From Cladocopium goreaui (lineage: Eukaryota; Sar; Dinophyceae; Suessiales; Symbiodiniaceae), in assembly GCA_947184155.2 (NCBI GenBank), contig CAMXCT020001857.1, positions 562,501-626,500 on the forward strand: a stretch of 64,000 nucleotides of DNA, written 5' to 3'. A program made the position numbers and the translations under genes. The notes under the pieces are model-generated. The model did not search any database and had not been told where the DNA came from. It was given only the letters and a program-made list of their open reading frames with translations. This document shows positions 56,901 to 63,948 of the stretch, piece after piece (position 1 is the stretch's first letter; each line of letters opens with the position of its first letter).

Positions 56901-57433
56901 GTCCAATACCAGGTAGTGTGAAAAACATTGCAGGGAATATCTTACCATCCATATGATCATACCTATCTAGAATTATTCTCTATCATATTATCATCATCCA
57001 TTCAACCAACATTTTACCATGGAAAGATCAACATGTTCAATAGCTACAGCCATGGATGCCATGGTGAAGTCGCCGAGCCGCCATAGCCCAGCTTGCACTT
57101 CAGCTCGTTGACCGTTGGAAATCTCCATGGTGGATCAAAACCATGAGCTAACAGGGTGCCTCGGCGACTCGGTGCCCGTGACTATCTACCCTCTGGTAAA
57201 TTAACAGTTCGACCCTGGCAGTTGTCGGGTTTGGAAGATTAGTTTCCACTAAAACTAGGCTATTGATCGATAGATAGATACCCTCTGGTTTGAGTTCTGA
57301 TACTAAAGGATAGATACTATGGTCTATGTTAATTTACCAGAGGGTATCTATCTATCTATCAATCGATCTATCCTTTAGTATCCCATCTCATCCTGCTGTC
57401 AAGAGCACCTGCAGCCACATCCCGTGCCTGCTC
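34854..57433 (-). CDS. Gene 2: unidentified coiled-coil protein, about 18 exons (chain model)
   Basis: A series of GC-richer islands on the minus strand, most with AG|G acceptor and GA, GC or GT donor, join in phase from 57433 to at least 39094 and less surely to 34854. The product is about 440 residues in this window: Ala/Glu-rich heptads (SAAQKAAEAAEEQ, EASLLEAKIQSSKL), a Gly/Trp/Pro piece (GRYKGPPGWPYGV), a charged piece (PKDVEELKAKLPGYKIKG), an Arg-rich piece (RLEGQRLRLLEVRR), a Pro-rich piece (VPPPKMIPRIPLPDQPLEAY) and a second coil (EAKKLDRLQSEANQLTAIQ). I recognise no domain. It runs in the same direction as the aminopeptidase gene, as tandem dinoflagellate genes often do. Both ends are open, and it could be two genes. 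Confidence 0.55.
35560..35735. repeat. TA, CTAT and GATC microsatellites around a possible exon
   Basis: TA run at 35576-35606, CTAT/CGAT run at 35679-35728. The 65-base island between them is open on the minus strand (PVIDADELERSKLLRRHF) and may be an exon of gene 2 with weak sites. Confidence 0.5.
36859..36915 (-). CDS. Gene 2 candidate exon
   Basis: Encodes VGAPDQQSWDGRCPIQFHW. Acceptor GCCAG|GTTGGG, donor TTGG|GTAAAT. Confidence 0.45.
37276..37407. mobile_element. Family C element, diverged
   Basis: CGAGGTGAGGTCCCCC pairs with TTGGCGGCCTCACCTTG; ATAAACCAACAAACATTC inside. Confidence 0.65.
37597..37659 (-). CDS. Gene 2 candidate exon
   Basis: Encodes DWTFLERRAMCNASKLIASRE. Acceptor CCCAG|GACTGG; donor drawn at GAA|GACCTA (GA), but the frame stays open 12 codons more. 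Confidence 0.5.
38267..38290 (-). CDS. Gene 2 candidate micro-exon
   Basis: Encodes GNVRTLRC after CTGAG|GGCAAC; GA donor at TGC|GACAGC. Weakest of the chain. Confidence 0.3.
38478..38540 (-). CDS. Gene 2 exon
   Basis: Encodes GVKAQLKSMEQLAPLIGPAP then F. Acceptor CCCAG|GGTGTC, donor TTT|GAAGTT (GA). Continues the coil of the next exon upstream in phase. Confidence 0.6.
38840..39045. repeat. TA-rich microsatellite (AATATATGTA units)
   Basis: Repeated AATATATGT and TATATATA units. Confidence 0.85.
39094..39180 (-). CDS. Gene 2 exon, coiled coil
   Basis: Encodes EAKKLDRLQSEANQLTAIQK then KEQAEALLR, a clear heptad pattern. Acceptor CTCAG|GAAGCC, donor CGG|GACGCC (GA). Confidence 0.7.
40044..40074 (-). 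CDS. Gene 2 micro-exon
   Basis: Encodes ILSLHARKYE between exons at 40855 and 39094 in phase. Acceptor TCAAG|GATACT; donor GAA|GAAGTT (GA). The island is longer and open in other frames too (YRSMRANMKKLEEPG), so the edges are unsure. Confidence 0.45.
40164..40272. mobile_element. Family A palindromic element
   Basis: CTGGTTGGTGGTGCAATG to CAAACCACCAATCAG. Confidence 0.85.
40402..40521. mobile_element. Family C-like remnant
   Basis: ACTAAGTTAGTTTATAATC at left and GCTGTCCACCTTGTA at right; internal TATAGATATATCTATAG palindromes. Confidence 0.35.
40855..40962 (-). CDS. Gene 2 exon, proline-rich
   Basis: Encodes DHDVPPPKMIPRIPLPDQPL then EAYGRDAGPWAMQGL. Acceptor GTGCAG|GGACC, donor CTCGG|GTAGAT (GT). 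Joins 42458-42495 in phase. Confidence 0.7.
40980..41085. repeat. Inverted repeat CATATGCTCCATGTATGGTA
   Basis: ATATGCTCCATGTATGGTAA (41000) faces ATACCATACATGGAGCATAT (41065), and ATGTGTCC/CACCCAAATGTAGG lie between. A close relative is at 175-265 (CTCCATGTATGGTATATTTA and CATACATGGAGCATATG). Confidence 0.7.
41455..41512. repeat. Family D repeat, partial
   Basis: AAAACCCTGGTGCCCGATAC, ATAGCTGGTTAATGGATG and TTTATTCCTCC follow family order. Confidence 0.5.
41524..41630. mobile_element. Family B element, diverged
   Basis: ACTCTCCGGTAATTTAACAT to ACAGTTTATCAGAGTGTA. Confidence 0.6.
42192..42333. mobile_element. Family C element
   Basis: TATGTGGTGCCCCCAAGATA to AAACCAACTTAGCTC and TTAGGCATTACCTTGTA. 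Confidence 0.65.
42458..42495 (-). CDS. Gene 2 exon
   Basis: Encodes ESHIELSSAVVL plus two bases of a Trp codon. Acceptor CATAG|GAGTCC, donor CTATG|GTAACC (GT). In another frame the island reads GVPYRAEFCRGPMV. Confidence 0.55.
43100..43169 (-). CDS. Gene 2 exon
   Basis: Encodes WVPNTPALTIGPQDNADTAG then PEM. Acceptor GCTGAG|GTGGGT, donor AAATG|GTTAAC (GT). Confidence 0.6.
43535..43602 (-). CDS. Gene 2 exon
   Basis: Encodes AAGICDDLEECTHFSITVTW then RE. Acceptor GTCAG|GCCGCA, donor GAACA|GCTGCA (GC). Confidence 0.6.
43741..43845. mobile_element. Family A palindromic element
   Basis: CTGGTTGGTGGTTTCAATC to CAAACCACCAATCAG, with TATATA tracts on both sides. Confidence 0.85.
44810..44878 (-). 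CDS. Gene 2 exon, Arg/Leu-rich
   Basis: Encodes GRLEGQRLRLLEVRRGVRTV then EEA. Acceptor GGCCAG|GGTCGT, donor GAGGCG|GTAACG (GT); the frame stays open further, so a longer exon is possible. Confidence 0.65.
45318..45412. repeat. GAT trinucleotide run
   Basis: GATGATGATTATTATTATG passing to pure GAT. Confidence 0.95.
45671..45771. mobile_element. Family A palindromic element with ATGA on both sides
   Basis: CTGGTTGGTGGTATACC to CAAACCACCAACCAG, followed by ATGATGTTATCATTA, which recalls the retroelement flank. Confidence 0.85.
45772..46525. other. Intronic stretch, no feature recognised
   Basis: AT-rich sequence with one TA run (46097-46113). No exon of gene 2 was found between 44810 and 49929. 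Confidence 0.4.
46526..46633. mobile_element. Family B palindromic element
   Basis: TACCCTCTGGTTGTTTAACA to TTAAATAACCAAAGGGTA. Confidence 0.75.
46785..47880. repeat. Three tandem copies of a 300-500 base unit
   Basis: Each has GCATTGTGTA or ACATTGTGTATATATG, ACGGTGTG, ATTAAATGTTCTATAGTTG, ATATGTGGGAATACTACAG, GATATCCATCCGTCTATC and a CTAT tract. Starts near 46788, 47092 and 47364. Confidence 0.85.
47770..48552. repeat. Long CTAT/CTAC microsatellite
   Basis: CTATCTAT and CTACCTAT in long runs with CTAATCTAATC interruptions. Confidence 0.95.
48560..49928. other. Intronic stretch with one family A element
   Basis: No exon is supported. A minus-strand open frame at 48832-49095 and a short island at 49395-49450 (IHVDLIGEDRRRVVE) were considered; neither joins the chain. 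Confidence 0.4.
49653..49750. mobile_element. Family A palindromic element with CAAT on both sides
   Basis: CTGGTTGGTGGTTGACC to CAAACCACCAACCAG. Confidence 0.85.
49929..49992 (-). CDS. Gene 2 exon
   Basis: Encodes TPKDVEELKAKLPGYKIKGS then L. Acceptor TTCCAG|GACGCC, donor CTT|GCTGCA (GC). Joins 53790-53881 in phase across the array-bearing intron. Confidence 0.65.
50521..50590. mobile_element. Family F short inverted repeat
   Basis: TAGATGTGGAAAACCC pairs with AGGTTTTCCACATCTA. Confidence 0.65.
50795..51167. repeat. Tandem array of TAATTAACCACTATTCAGCA-type unit, left part
   Basis: About 12 copies of a roughly 31-base unit (ACTATTAAGCAC, TAATTAACCACTATTCAGC) with small changes. It resumes at 53608. 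Confidence 0.9.
51474..51720. repeat. Tandem duplication, about 117 bases each
   Basis: AATAACGTTCATGTTCCTGT to CTCTTTCATGATCAGTT occurs at 51493-51590 and 51627-51720 with few changes, each preceded by a G-rich GGGGTGGGG run. Confidence 0.9.
51893..53503. repeat. 1.6 kb GAT trinucleotide array
   Basis: GATGATGAC/GATGATGCT mosaic. It opens long poly-Asp, poly-Met and poly-Ile/Ser frames on both strands. Internal blocks are themselves duplicated (for example GATGGTCACGAAGACGATGT at 52691 and 53321). Confidence 0.97.
53608..53755. repeat. Tandem array of 31-base unit, right part
   Basis: CTATTAAGCAGTAATTAACC, TTCAGCACTGTTAAGCAC and similar, the continuation of 50795-51167. Confidence 0.85.
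53790..53881 (-). CDS. Gene 2 exon (GRYKGPPGWPYGV)
   Basis: Encodes DANGRYKGPPGWPYGVVKKV then EKAVWHLGRK plus two bases. Acceptor TTCAG|GATGCC; donor AAGGG|GACATG (GA) preferred, AAAAG|GTGGAG possible. Confidence 0.7.
53926..54019. mobile_element. Family C element, one arm
   Basis: ATAACTCCAATCACTATGG, TATAAGCCAACTAAGATC and GGGGGGGCCCACATTGT. Confidence 0.55.
54344..54433 (-). CDS. Gene 2 exon
   Basis: Encodes ASTFSILQSATRLADASRPW then ISSQCPKILQ. Acceptor CAGCAG|GCTTCA, donor CTTCAG|GAAAGT (GA). Confidence 0.6.
54470..54641. mobile_element. Family A element with a 60-base extra core
   Basis: GTTGGTGGTGCAATAACC to CAAACCACCAACCAG. The middle has an added palindromic stretch around TAGATCTATATTAATCTAGA. 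Confidence 0.75.
54935..55036 (-). CDS. Gene 2 exon, coiled coil
   Basis: Encodes AASLCKTGAEASLLEAKIQS then SKLAMTDFEAWRSR. Acceptor TTTAG|GCGGCT, donor CGG|GCCGAG (GC). Confidence 0.7.
55150..55320. repeat. TA and ATT microsatellites
   Basis: ATTATTATTATT and ATATATAT runs. Confidence 0.9.
55606..55641 (-). CDS. Gene 2 micro-exon
   Basis: Encodes ICGPFLSRLAAA. Phase fits both neighbours; acceptor ATGAG|ATTTGC lacks the usual G, donor GCTGCA|GCCCAG (GC). The frame also runs on as AAQLMLLKPAFG. Confidence 0.5.
55956..56020 (-). CDS. Gene 2 exon, coiled coil
   Basis: Encodes CDGSGPIQSAAQKAAEAAEE then Q. Acceptor CCCAG|GCTGTG, donor GAGCAG|GTGCAG (GT). Confidence 0.7.
56021..57186. other. Intronic stretch, one unplaced island
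   Basis: AT-rich, with repeated AATGATAGTAATGGAT-like phrases (56100-56530). A GC-richer island at 57050-57180 is open on the minus strand but did not join the chain. Confidence 0.4.
57187..57346. mobile_element. Family B-related composite element
   Basis: TACCCTCTGGTAAATTAACA and TTAATTTACCAGAGGGTA ends with a third TACCCTCTGGTTTGAG inside; core TTAGTTTCCACTAAAAC as in the element at 32824. GATAGATAGATA and ATCTATCTATC flank the middle and right ends. Confidence 0.65.
57397..57433 (-). CDS. Gene 2, most upstream exon in the chain
   Basis: Encodes EQARDVAAGALD plus one base. Acceptor CTCAG|GAGCAG, donor GACA|GCAGGA (GC). Confidence 0.5.
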
Positions 57434-58694
57434 CTGAGCGTTGGAAACAACGGCAATACATATATTTGTATAAAAGGCATCAAAAGGCAATAGAGTTGGA
57501 GGATGTGGAAGAAAAGCATCTTGAAATCATTCAAGGATGTTGAAGGACGTTGAAAGCCTCAACTAACGTTCTTGTATGTAGTTTTTGTTATAGAAGTTAT
57601 AGCTGAAGGATGTTGAAGGGGTCAAAGATTTTGCCTTGCTCACACGTCAAGAAACTGTTCACCCTGCACTTCAAGAAGCTGTCAAACCTGCAAAGACTCT
57701 ATGAACCTAGGGTTTGATAACGAGATCCAAGATCGTCCAAATAGGTGTCATTTGGGTTGCAGCTCTCTAAGCACAGCAGCTTTCCAAGCGGCAACATGGA
57801 CAGGTTGTCCCATGAACAAAACGTCCAGAAAGTCTCGACAGTGACATTCCAAACCAAGATTCCCAAGGTAAGCCTCGAAATGGCATGGCAGCTTAGTTCT
57901 TGTGCCATTCCCACCAAAGAAACCGATGGAAATCCATGGCGGCGGATGAATCTAGAGGCGCTGACTTCATCTGGAAGGTAATGAAACTGAAACACTTGTC
58001 GGATACACTTGGGGTGTTTTTTTTCCTGCAGCCCAATTGCAGAGTCTTTCGCTGCACACCTCTTGGTTTAAGCTCCTCTTGTTGTTTCAGTTCGTCCGTG
58101 GGGAACTTGAATGCTGGCAAAGCGAAAAACTTGTTTCGCCATATCAATGTTGGACTCTGGTCTCAACGGCTTGCAGGGATGCACTGGATATGTACATGTA
58201 TGTTATATATATATATATATTGTAATTGTATATATATATATATATATATGCACACTTCTGCTTGTAACGATATCATATCTATGTACTACATAACTACATA
58301 CAAATAATAATTTATATGTAAGTATATGTATATAAAGATATTACACACACATATAACACACACATATATATATAATTATATCATATATCATATATATAAT
58401 ATATATATATATATATCTTATATGTGGGGCCCTCATATACATAATCCCAACAGTAAGTGCCAGAAAATGCGTGGACCAACATATTCTAAGAAAAACATGA
58501 CCGCACACACACAACAGCCTCTTCCGATACCCTTGCACAACAGCCTCTTCCGATCTTCTGAGTTAAGATCAACACATCCACAATCACAATCAATTCCCAT
58601 TTTACGATTGTTGGATCTTGTTCATGCTTCAAAATATCATCCAACTACTATGGGTTTTCCAAAAAAAACAGAGGAAAGAAAAAACACACATAAA

Positions 58695-58790
58695 CTGGTT
58701 GGTGGTTTTAACCATCTTGAAAAAGTATTAGTCAGTGGGAAGGATTCTCCCATTTATTATTAAAAAAACATGTTTGAAACCACCAACCAG
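58695..58790. mobile_element. Family A palindromic element
   Basis: CTGGTTGGTGGTTTTAACC to GAAACCACCAACCAG. Its right flank repeats that of 17128. Confidence 0.85.
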
Positions 58791-58792
58791 AC

Positions 58793-58870
58793 AATCTATG
58801 TAGGTAATTATCATGGATAATCTATATGCTAATCTATATGATATGCTAATCCTACATATGGTATAATCTA
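58793..58870. repeat. Copy of 17131-17211
   Basis: AATCTATGTAGGTAATTATC, then GGATAATCTATATGCTAATC and CATATGGTATAATCTAT, nearly identical to the left copy. Confidence 0.85.
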
Positions 58871-59417
58871 TTTCAAATGGACAATATCAACCCATTTCAC
58901 AACCTTTTCCACCTCTCTTTCAGAAAGGCGAAGTCTGCATCCCCGCTGTAGCTCCCAGCGTTAAGGCTGAGTCCCCCAACCCAGCTGCGCAGCTGCGCAA
59001 CAGGTAAGAGCCTTGGGGAATTGGCGAAAGGGGGTTTGGGCTGTTAGACCCTATTGTTTTCTCTATAATATATGTGTATCAATGAATCTCTCTTTATATA
59101 TATATGTGTGATTGTATATGTGTATGTAAAATATGCAAAGATACATGAACATGTAGATATACATGAACATGTAGATGTGTACATGTCTACAAGTTTCCTT
59201 TGCAAAGGTCAAGGTCCAGAAATCGCTGGAGCAAACCAGCTGCTCAGCTCGAACCCTGCTGGTTTTTGCAGCAACTTCTTGGGCTTCCGTGCTGCAGATT
59301 GCCTTAGTGTGTGCAGCACAAAAAAAAACACCCAATCATAGAGTGAAACAGTTTACAACAAACGGACAACAACTCACAGTTCCAAACCGACAAATGTATG
59401 TATATATATACAAATGT

Positions 59418-59521
59418 AAGTTTCATAAAAATGGGGTACCCCCAAAACATTCATTTATAGATGGATTTTACATGAGATAATCCATCCAGCTTTTGGGGGT
59501 ACCCCCATTTATGGAAACCTT
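59418..59521. mobile_element. Family G inverted-repeat element
   Basis: AAGTTTCATAAAAATGGGGT faces CCCCCATTTATGGAAACCTT; inner GTACCCCCAAAA faces TTTTGGGGGTAC. Single copy seen here. Confidence 0.7.
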
Positions 59522-60115
59522 CACACATATCCATCTATCTGTCTGTCTATCTATCTATCTATCTACCTATCTATCTATGTATCTATCTATCTATCTATCT
59601 ATCTATTTATATATATATATTTGTACACATATTGCAATATATAAATATATACACATATATAAGTCACTAATGTGAATAATTTGCACATACATATATATAT
59701 ACATATATAAATATATATATATATAGGGAAGCGTTTGATGTATTGCTATTATACATAATATGTGTATATATATATATAGTCTCACCGAAACCCCGCAGAA
59801 CCACATATTGAGGATTAGGGTATACACATACACTATAATGTGGGTAACACAATAATAAACCATCTCGTCTATGACATTATTTTACCCAAATTAATTATAT
59901 AGTGATCCACATATAAAAGATACCATTATTATACACTATAATTAAACACATACACTATAATTGCACACTATAGTTTTACTAATGTAGGTATATCACAAGT
60001 ATCACAATATATATATATACCTATTATAATTATCACATTGTTATAGTGAAAATTAAAATACATATACATATATATATACATACACACCTACAACTACAAT
60101 GTCGTGCCCCCAAAC
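59520..60115. repeat. CTAT and TA microsatellite region
   Basis: CTATCTAT at 59533-59607, then alternating ATATAT and ACACTATAATT phrases. No coding. Confidence 0.8.
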
Positions 60116-60410
60116 GATAGCTAAGATATCCCCCCAAATATCCAAAATTAGAACATGTTAGTACTGAAAGCTATGGTCTTGCAGATCCCCAATTTTAAAG
60201 AAACCTCCATATATCCACTCAGATATATAAAATTATATACATATACGATTAGTGGGTTATATATATATATTATAATATAATATATATATATATGTGATAA
60301 TATGTGATATATATAAATGTTATATATGTATATATATAACATATATATACATACATGTATATATATATATTATGTAAACCACTTATATCCACTTATTATC
60401 TTTGCAGAGG

Positions 60411-60539
60411 TAAGAAACTGCAGCTCAGGTTGCACATTTTTGCGGATGGACTGTTGCCCAACAAAAGTGCGCGATGGACTCCGATGGACCAGCGTTTCTC
60501 TTCCGACAAATACGGCGTCCAGGATGAGCGACCAACATA
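60411..60539. other. Exon-like island next to a family B element
   Basis: Open on plus after TTTGCAGAG|GT (KKLQLRLHIFADGLLP, then MDQRFSSDKYGVQDERP) and also on minus (SSWTPYLSEEKRWSIG). Coding is likely, strand is not decided. Confidence 0.35.
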
Positions 60540-60648
60540 TACCCTCTGGTAAACTAACATAGCTATGGAAAATCACCATTTTTAATGGGAAAATCCACTA
60601 TTTCAATGGTCATTTTCAATAGCAATCTGTTGACATAACCAGAGGGTA
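60540..60648. mobile_element. Family B element between two exon-like islands
   Basis: TACCCTCTGGTAAACTAACA to TTGACATAACCAGAGGGTA. Its ends contain CTG|GTAAAC and ACCAG|AG, which look like a donor and an acceptor. Confidence 0.8.
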
Positions 60649-61248
60649 CCCATCTATACCCCAAACGTTACCGCGTTTTCGTGAAGAAAAACATGGAAAG
60701 ATATGGCAAGAATTCTCCGAAATCGCCTCGGCTTTGGGGGCTGGGTTGGTGTAAAAATGTTGGTTTACAGTAGCAGTATATGGAAATGTTGGTTTACAGT
60801 TGGTAAATCTTTTGATACCTGGCAAAAAACGTATTTTTTAAATGGTTAGGACTAAATAGGACTAATTTTAGTAAAATTGATAGCAGAAGATTGAAATACT
60901 AAAGTATCTGACCGGTTGACCCAGTCTATAATTACAAGAAATAGGATTTGCGGTGGATATACTGTATCTACACTTAGATGAGTGTATAAGCCAACAAACA
61001 CAACTGGGCCTTTCTCTTCTGTCGAGGGTTTGAACATTATGTGTGGAAATATATCAAATATGTATAAATATGTTTGTTTAAGGACTGGAGAAATCTCCTT
61101 TTACATGTTGAGAGAAAAGAAAACGCTTGGAGGATACAGGCCTTTGTATGTCAGGAATCACCTTCGTGCCTTTTCGAACTTCCCTTGGGCTTCTGGAGTA
61201 CCCTAAGATCCCATTTCTCATCATCTATTTTTCCCCATTGTAATTTGT

Positions 61249-61388
61249 TACCCTCTGGTAAATACTGGTAAACATACCAAAAACATCCAAAAACTATATT
61301 ATATGGAACATCACCGTTTTATAGCTGGGTAAATCAACTATTTCGATTGGGCCATGTTCAATAGCTATTTTGACATAACCAGAGGGTA
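61249..61388. mobile_element. Family B element, long core
   Basis: TACCCTCTGGTAAATACTGG to TTTTGACATAACCAGAGGGTA. Confidence 0.75.
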
Positions 61389-61624
61389 AATTTGATGTAT
61401 CTCCCACAGCACCAAAAGATTGGCAAAATCCAGGGGGCTATCTCTGCCATGCTGGTCTCCAGTTGATACCAGCCATGTTAACGGGATCCAGCGATCGTGG
61501 CGTGCAGTGGGTTTGTGTTCAAATGACTTTGTCTGAAAATTGGATACCACCAACAAAAAATATAATCAGTTTATCAGTTTATCATCATTTGCCCCATTTA
61601 ATGGCCATAATCTGGGGGATATAT

Positions 61625-61671
61625 ACATATATATATACATACATACATACATTACATTACATTACATTACA

Positions 61672-61718
<47 letters not shown>

Positions 61719-61745
61719 CATACGTATATATATATATATATAATG
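61625..61745. repeat. ATAC / ATTAC microsatellite
   Basis: ACATACATACATTACATTAC passing to TACATACA and TATATATA. Confidence 0.95.
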
Positions 61746-61942
61746 TTCAGACAAAGCCAAGCAAATGCTGTGACAATTGAGTGAATTTCCATCATCCTGC
61801 AAGCCATTCTGGCGACGTAGCCAAACGGCAAACGGCAAGGCACAATTGTCACAAGCCTTGCGTGTTTGCGATCTGGAAAACTCAGCACGTCGAGTGAACA
61901 TTGTCACTTGAGTCAATGGAACATAGTGAGAAACATGGCAGT

Positions 61943-62042
61943 GTGTCAAAACCTTGTACCCCTGTAGTTCACATCAAAATAGCTGGGATTTATGGATGTT
62001 CATCCCATTAAAAATGGTATTTTCATAGGTATTGATCCATAG
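61943..62042. repeat. Family D interspersed repeat
   Basis: CAAAACCTTGTACCCCTGTA, AAATAGCTGGGATTTATGGA, TGTTCATCCCATTAAAAATG and TAGGTATTGATCCAT; best match to 1163-1262. Confidence 0.75.
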
Positions 62043-62535
62043 CCACATGTCCATTGAGGTGAAAAGACCAAGATCTGTCCAAGTATTGCTTGAAACACTC
62101 GCAATTGGTCTTGCTTGATTTTTCACCGGAATCTGGGTGATTTTGTAGTGGTGGGAACTGGAAATATAATGAAATAACATATATATATATATGTTATGTA
62201 GACAAATATATATATATATATGTTTGTAGCAACCCAAACAATGATCAAAAACATAGTTCACTATGTCAGAAATATTTTACTTTTTGAGGGTTACTATTCA
62301 TATGGGGGTTGTCCAAAATACCTTTTCCCGGACAGCCCTCAATCGCTCAGCCAATCGCGTAGCAACCGCGGTACCACAGTGAGCAATCGCGGAAGGGTTT
62401 GTTCTTCGTTGATCAGATCATATACATAAAATATAAGTTATGTATTATATAATGAGGATCCATGCCTGAACGCATTCGATTTCAAATTTGGGAACAAAAT
62501 AAGCTCGCGCGGTCCGGAAACGGTCCGGAAAACTC

Positions 62536-62646
62536 ACAGTAGTACCAGCAGCAGTAGTACTAGTAGTACTAGTAGTACTAGTAGTACTAGTAGTACTAGT
62601 AGTACTAGTAGTACTAGTAGTACTAGTAGTACTAGTAGTACTAGTC

Positions 62647-62665
<19 letters not shown>
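62536..62665. repeat. TAGTAGTAC nonamer array
   Basis: About 12 perfect copies of AGTAGTACT. Confidence 0.95.
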
Positions 62666-62680
<15 letters not shown>

Positions 62681-62825
62681 GAAGAGTAGGAGTAGGAGTA
62701 GGAGTAGGAGTAGGAGTAGGAATAGGAGAAGGAGTTCTAGTAGCAGGGCAAGGGAAGAAAGGGAGAGGGAGGGAAAGAGAGAAAGAGAGAGAGAGGGAGG
62801 GAGGGGGAAACAGATGGTTGCGTTT

Positions 62826-62890
62826 GACCGGTTTCTGACGGGTTTCTGACTGGTTTCTGACTGGTTTCTGACTCGTTTCTGACCCTTCAG
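62826..62890. repeat. TTTCTGACTGG minisatellite
   Basis: Five tandem copies of an 11-12 base unit; again at 63240-63300 and, as TTTCTGACCTG, at 63868-63905. Confidence 0.92.
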
Positions 62891-63659
62891 CGGAACTCGT
62901 GTCAATTGGATTTAAAAGCAAGAGCAGAAATTCCTAGGTGTACTAGTGGTAGTGGTGGTGCAGTAGCAGCGGGTGTGGTGGTAGTACTAAGAGTAGTAGC
63001 AAATCTAGTAGTGGGAGTAAGGATCCATGCGTGAACGCATTCGATTTCAAATTTGGAAGCAAAATAAGCTTGCGCGGTCCGGAAACGGTCCGGAAAACTC
63101 ACAGTAGTACCAGCAGGACTAGCAGTAGCAGTAGCACTAGCAGTAGTGGTAGTGGAAATTGCAATAGGAGTAGGCGTAGGAGTTCTGATGGGAGGGTGAG
63201 GGAATAGGCAAGGGAGAGAGAGAGAGAGATTGCGTTTGGCCGGTTTCTGACGGGTTTCTGACTGGTTTCTGACTGGTTTCTGACTCGTTTCTGACCCTTC
63301 ACACGAGTGCAATTGGATTTAAAAGCAAGAGCAGAAATTCCTAGGTGTACTAGTGGTAGTGGTGGTAGTGGTGGTGCAGGGTGGTGCAGTAGCAGCGGGT
63401 GTGGTGGTAGTGCTGGGGGTAGTAGCAAATCTAGTAATGAGAGTAAGGATCCATGCGTGAACGCATTCGATTTCAAATTTGGGAGCAAAATAAGCTTGTG
63501 CGGTCCGGAAACGGTCCGGAAAACTCACAGTAGTACCAGCAGGACTAGCAGTAGCAGTAGCACTAGCAGTAGTGGTAGTGGAAATTGGAATAGGAGTAGG
63601 CGTAGGAGTTCTGGTAGGAGGGTGAGGGAATAGGCAAGGGAGAGAGAGAGAGAGGTTGC

Positions 63660-63840
63660 GTTTGGAGTAGGAGTAGGAGTAGAAGTAGGAGTAGGAGTAG
63701 GAGTAGTAGTAGGAGTAGTAGTAGTAGTAGCAGTAGTAGCAGTAGTAGTAGCAGTAGTAGTAGTAGCAGGAGTAGTAGTAGTAGTAGTAGTAGTAGCAAT
63801 GATAAGAGCTGAGGTGGATGGATGGATGGATGGATGGATG
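63660..63840. repeat. AGGAGT/AGT/AGC array and GGAT run
   Basis: GTAGGAGTAGGAG then AGTAGTAGC then GGATGGATGGAT. Confidence 0.95.
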
Positions 63841-63948
63841 ATGCTAGGCAAGTGCTGCCTTTTTGGTGTTTCTGACCTGTTTCTGACCTGTTTCTGACCT
63901 GTTTTCAATTGGAGCTAGCTTGAATGTCCTTCTGACCTGAAAACATCT

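Larger units (their letters stand above)
57933..59290. other. Region of exon-like islands of unsettled strand
   Basis: Three GC-richer islands: 57933-57974 (plus, MAADESRGADFIWK then GTAATG), 58025-58130 (open on both strands) and 58932-59001 (plus, acceptor CTCTTTCAG, GEVCIPAVAPSVKAE, donor AACAG|GTAAGAG; phase fits 59209-59262, where CAAAG|GTCAAG opens RSRSRNRWSKPAAQ). A plus-strand gene is possible, as are more 5' exons of gene 2. Confidence 0.35.
62457..63660. repeat. Macro-repeat, three copies of a 430-560 base unit
   Basis: GGATCCATGCGTGAACGCAT to GGTCCGGAAAACTCACAGTA begins units at 62457, 63020 and 63448. Each carries an AGT/AGG array, a GGGAGAGAGAGAGA run, a TTTCTGACTGG minisatellite and AAGCAAGAGCAGAAATTCCT. 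Confidence 0.92.

Noticed and set aside
62445..63908. Minus-strand frames with SQKPVRNQSE repeats as a repeat-protein gene
   Set aside because: Frames are made of the TTTCTGACTGG minisatellite and AGT arrays; spacers are conserved at DNA level in all frames.
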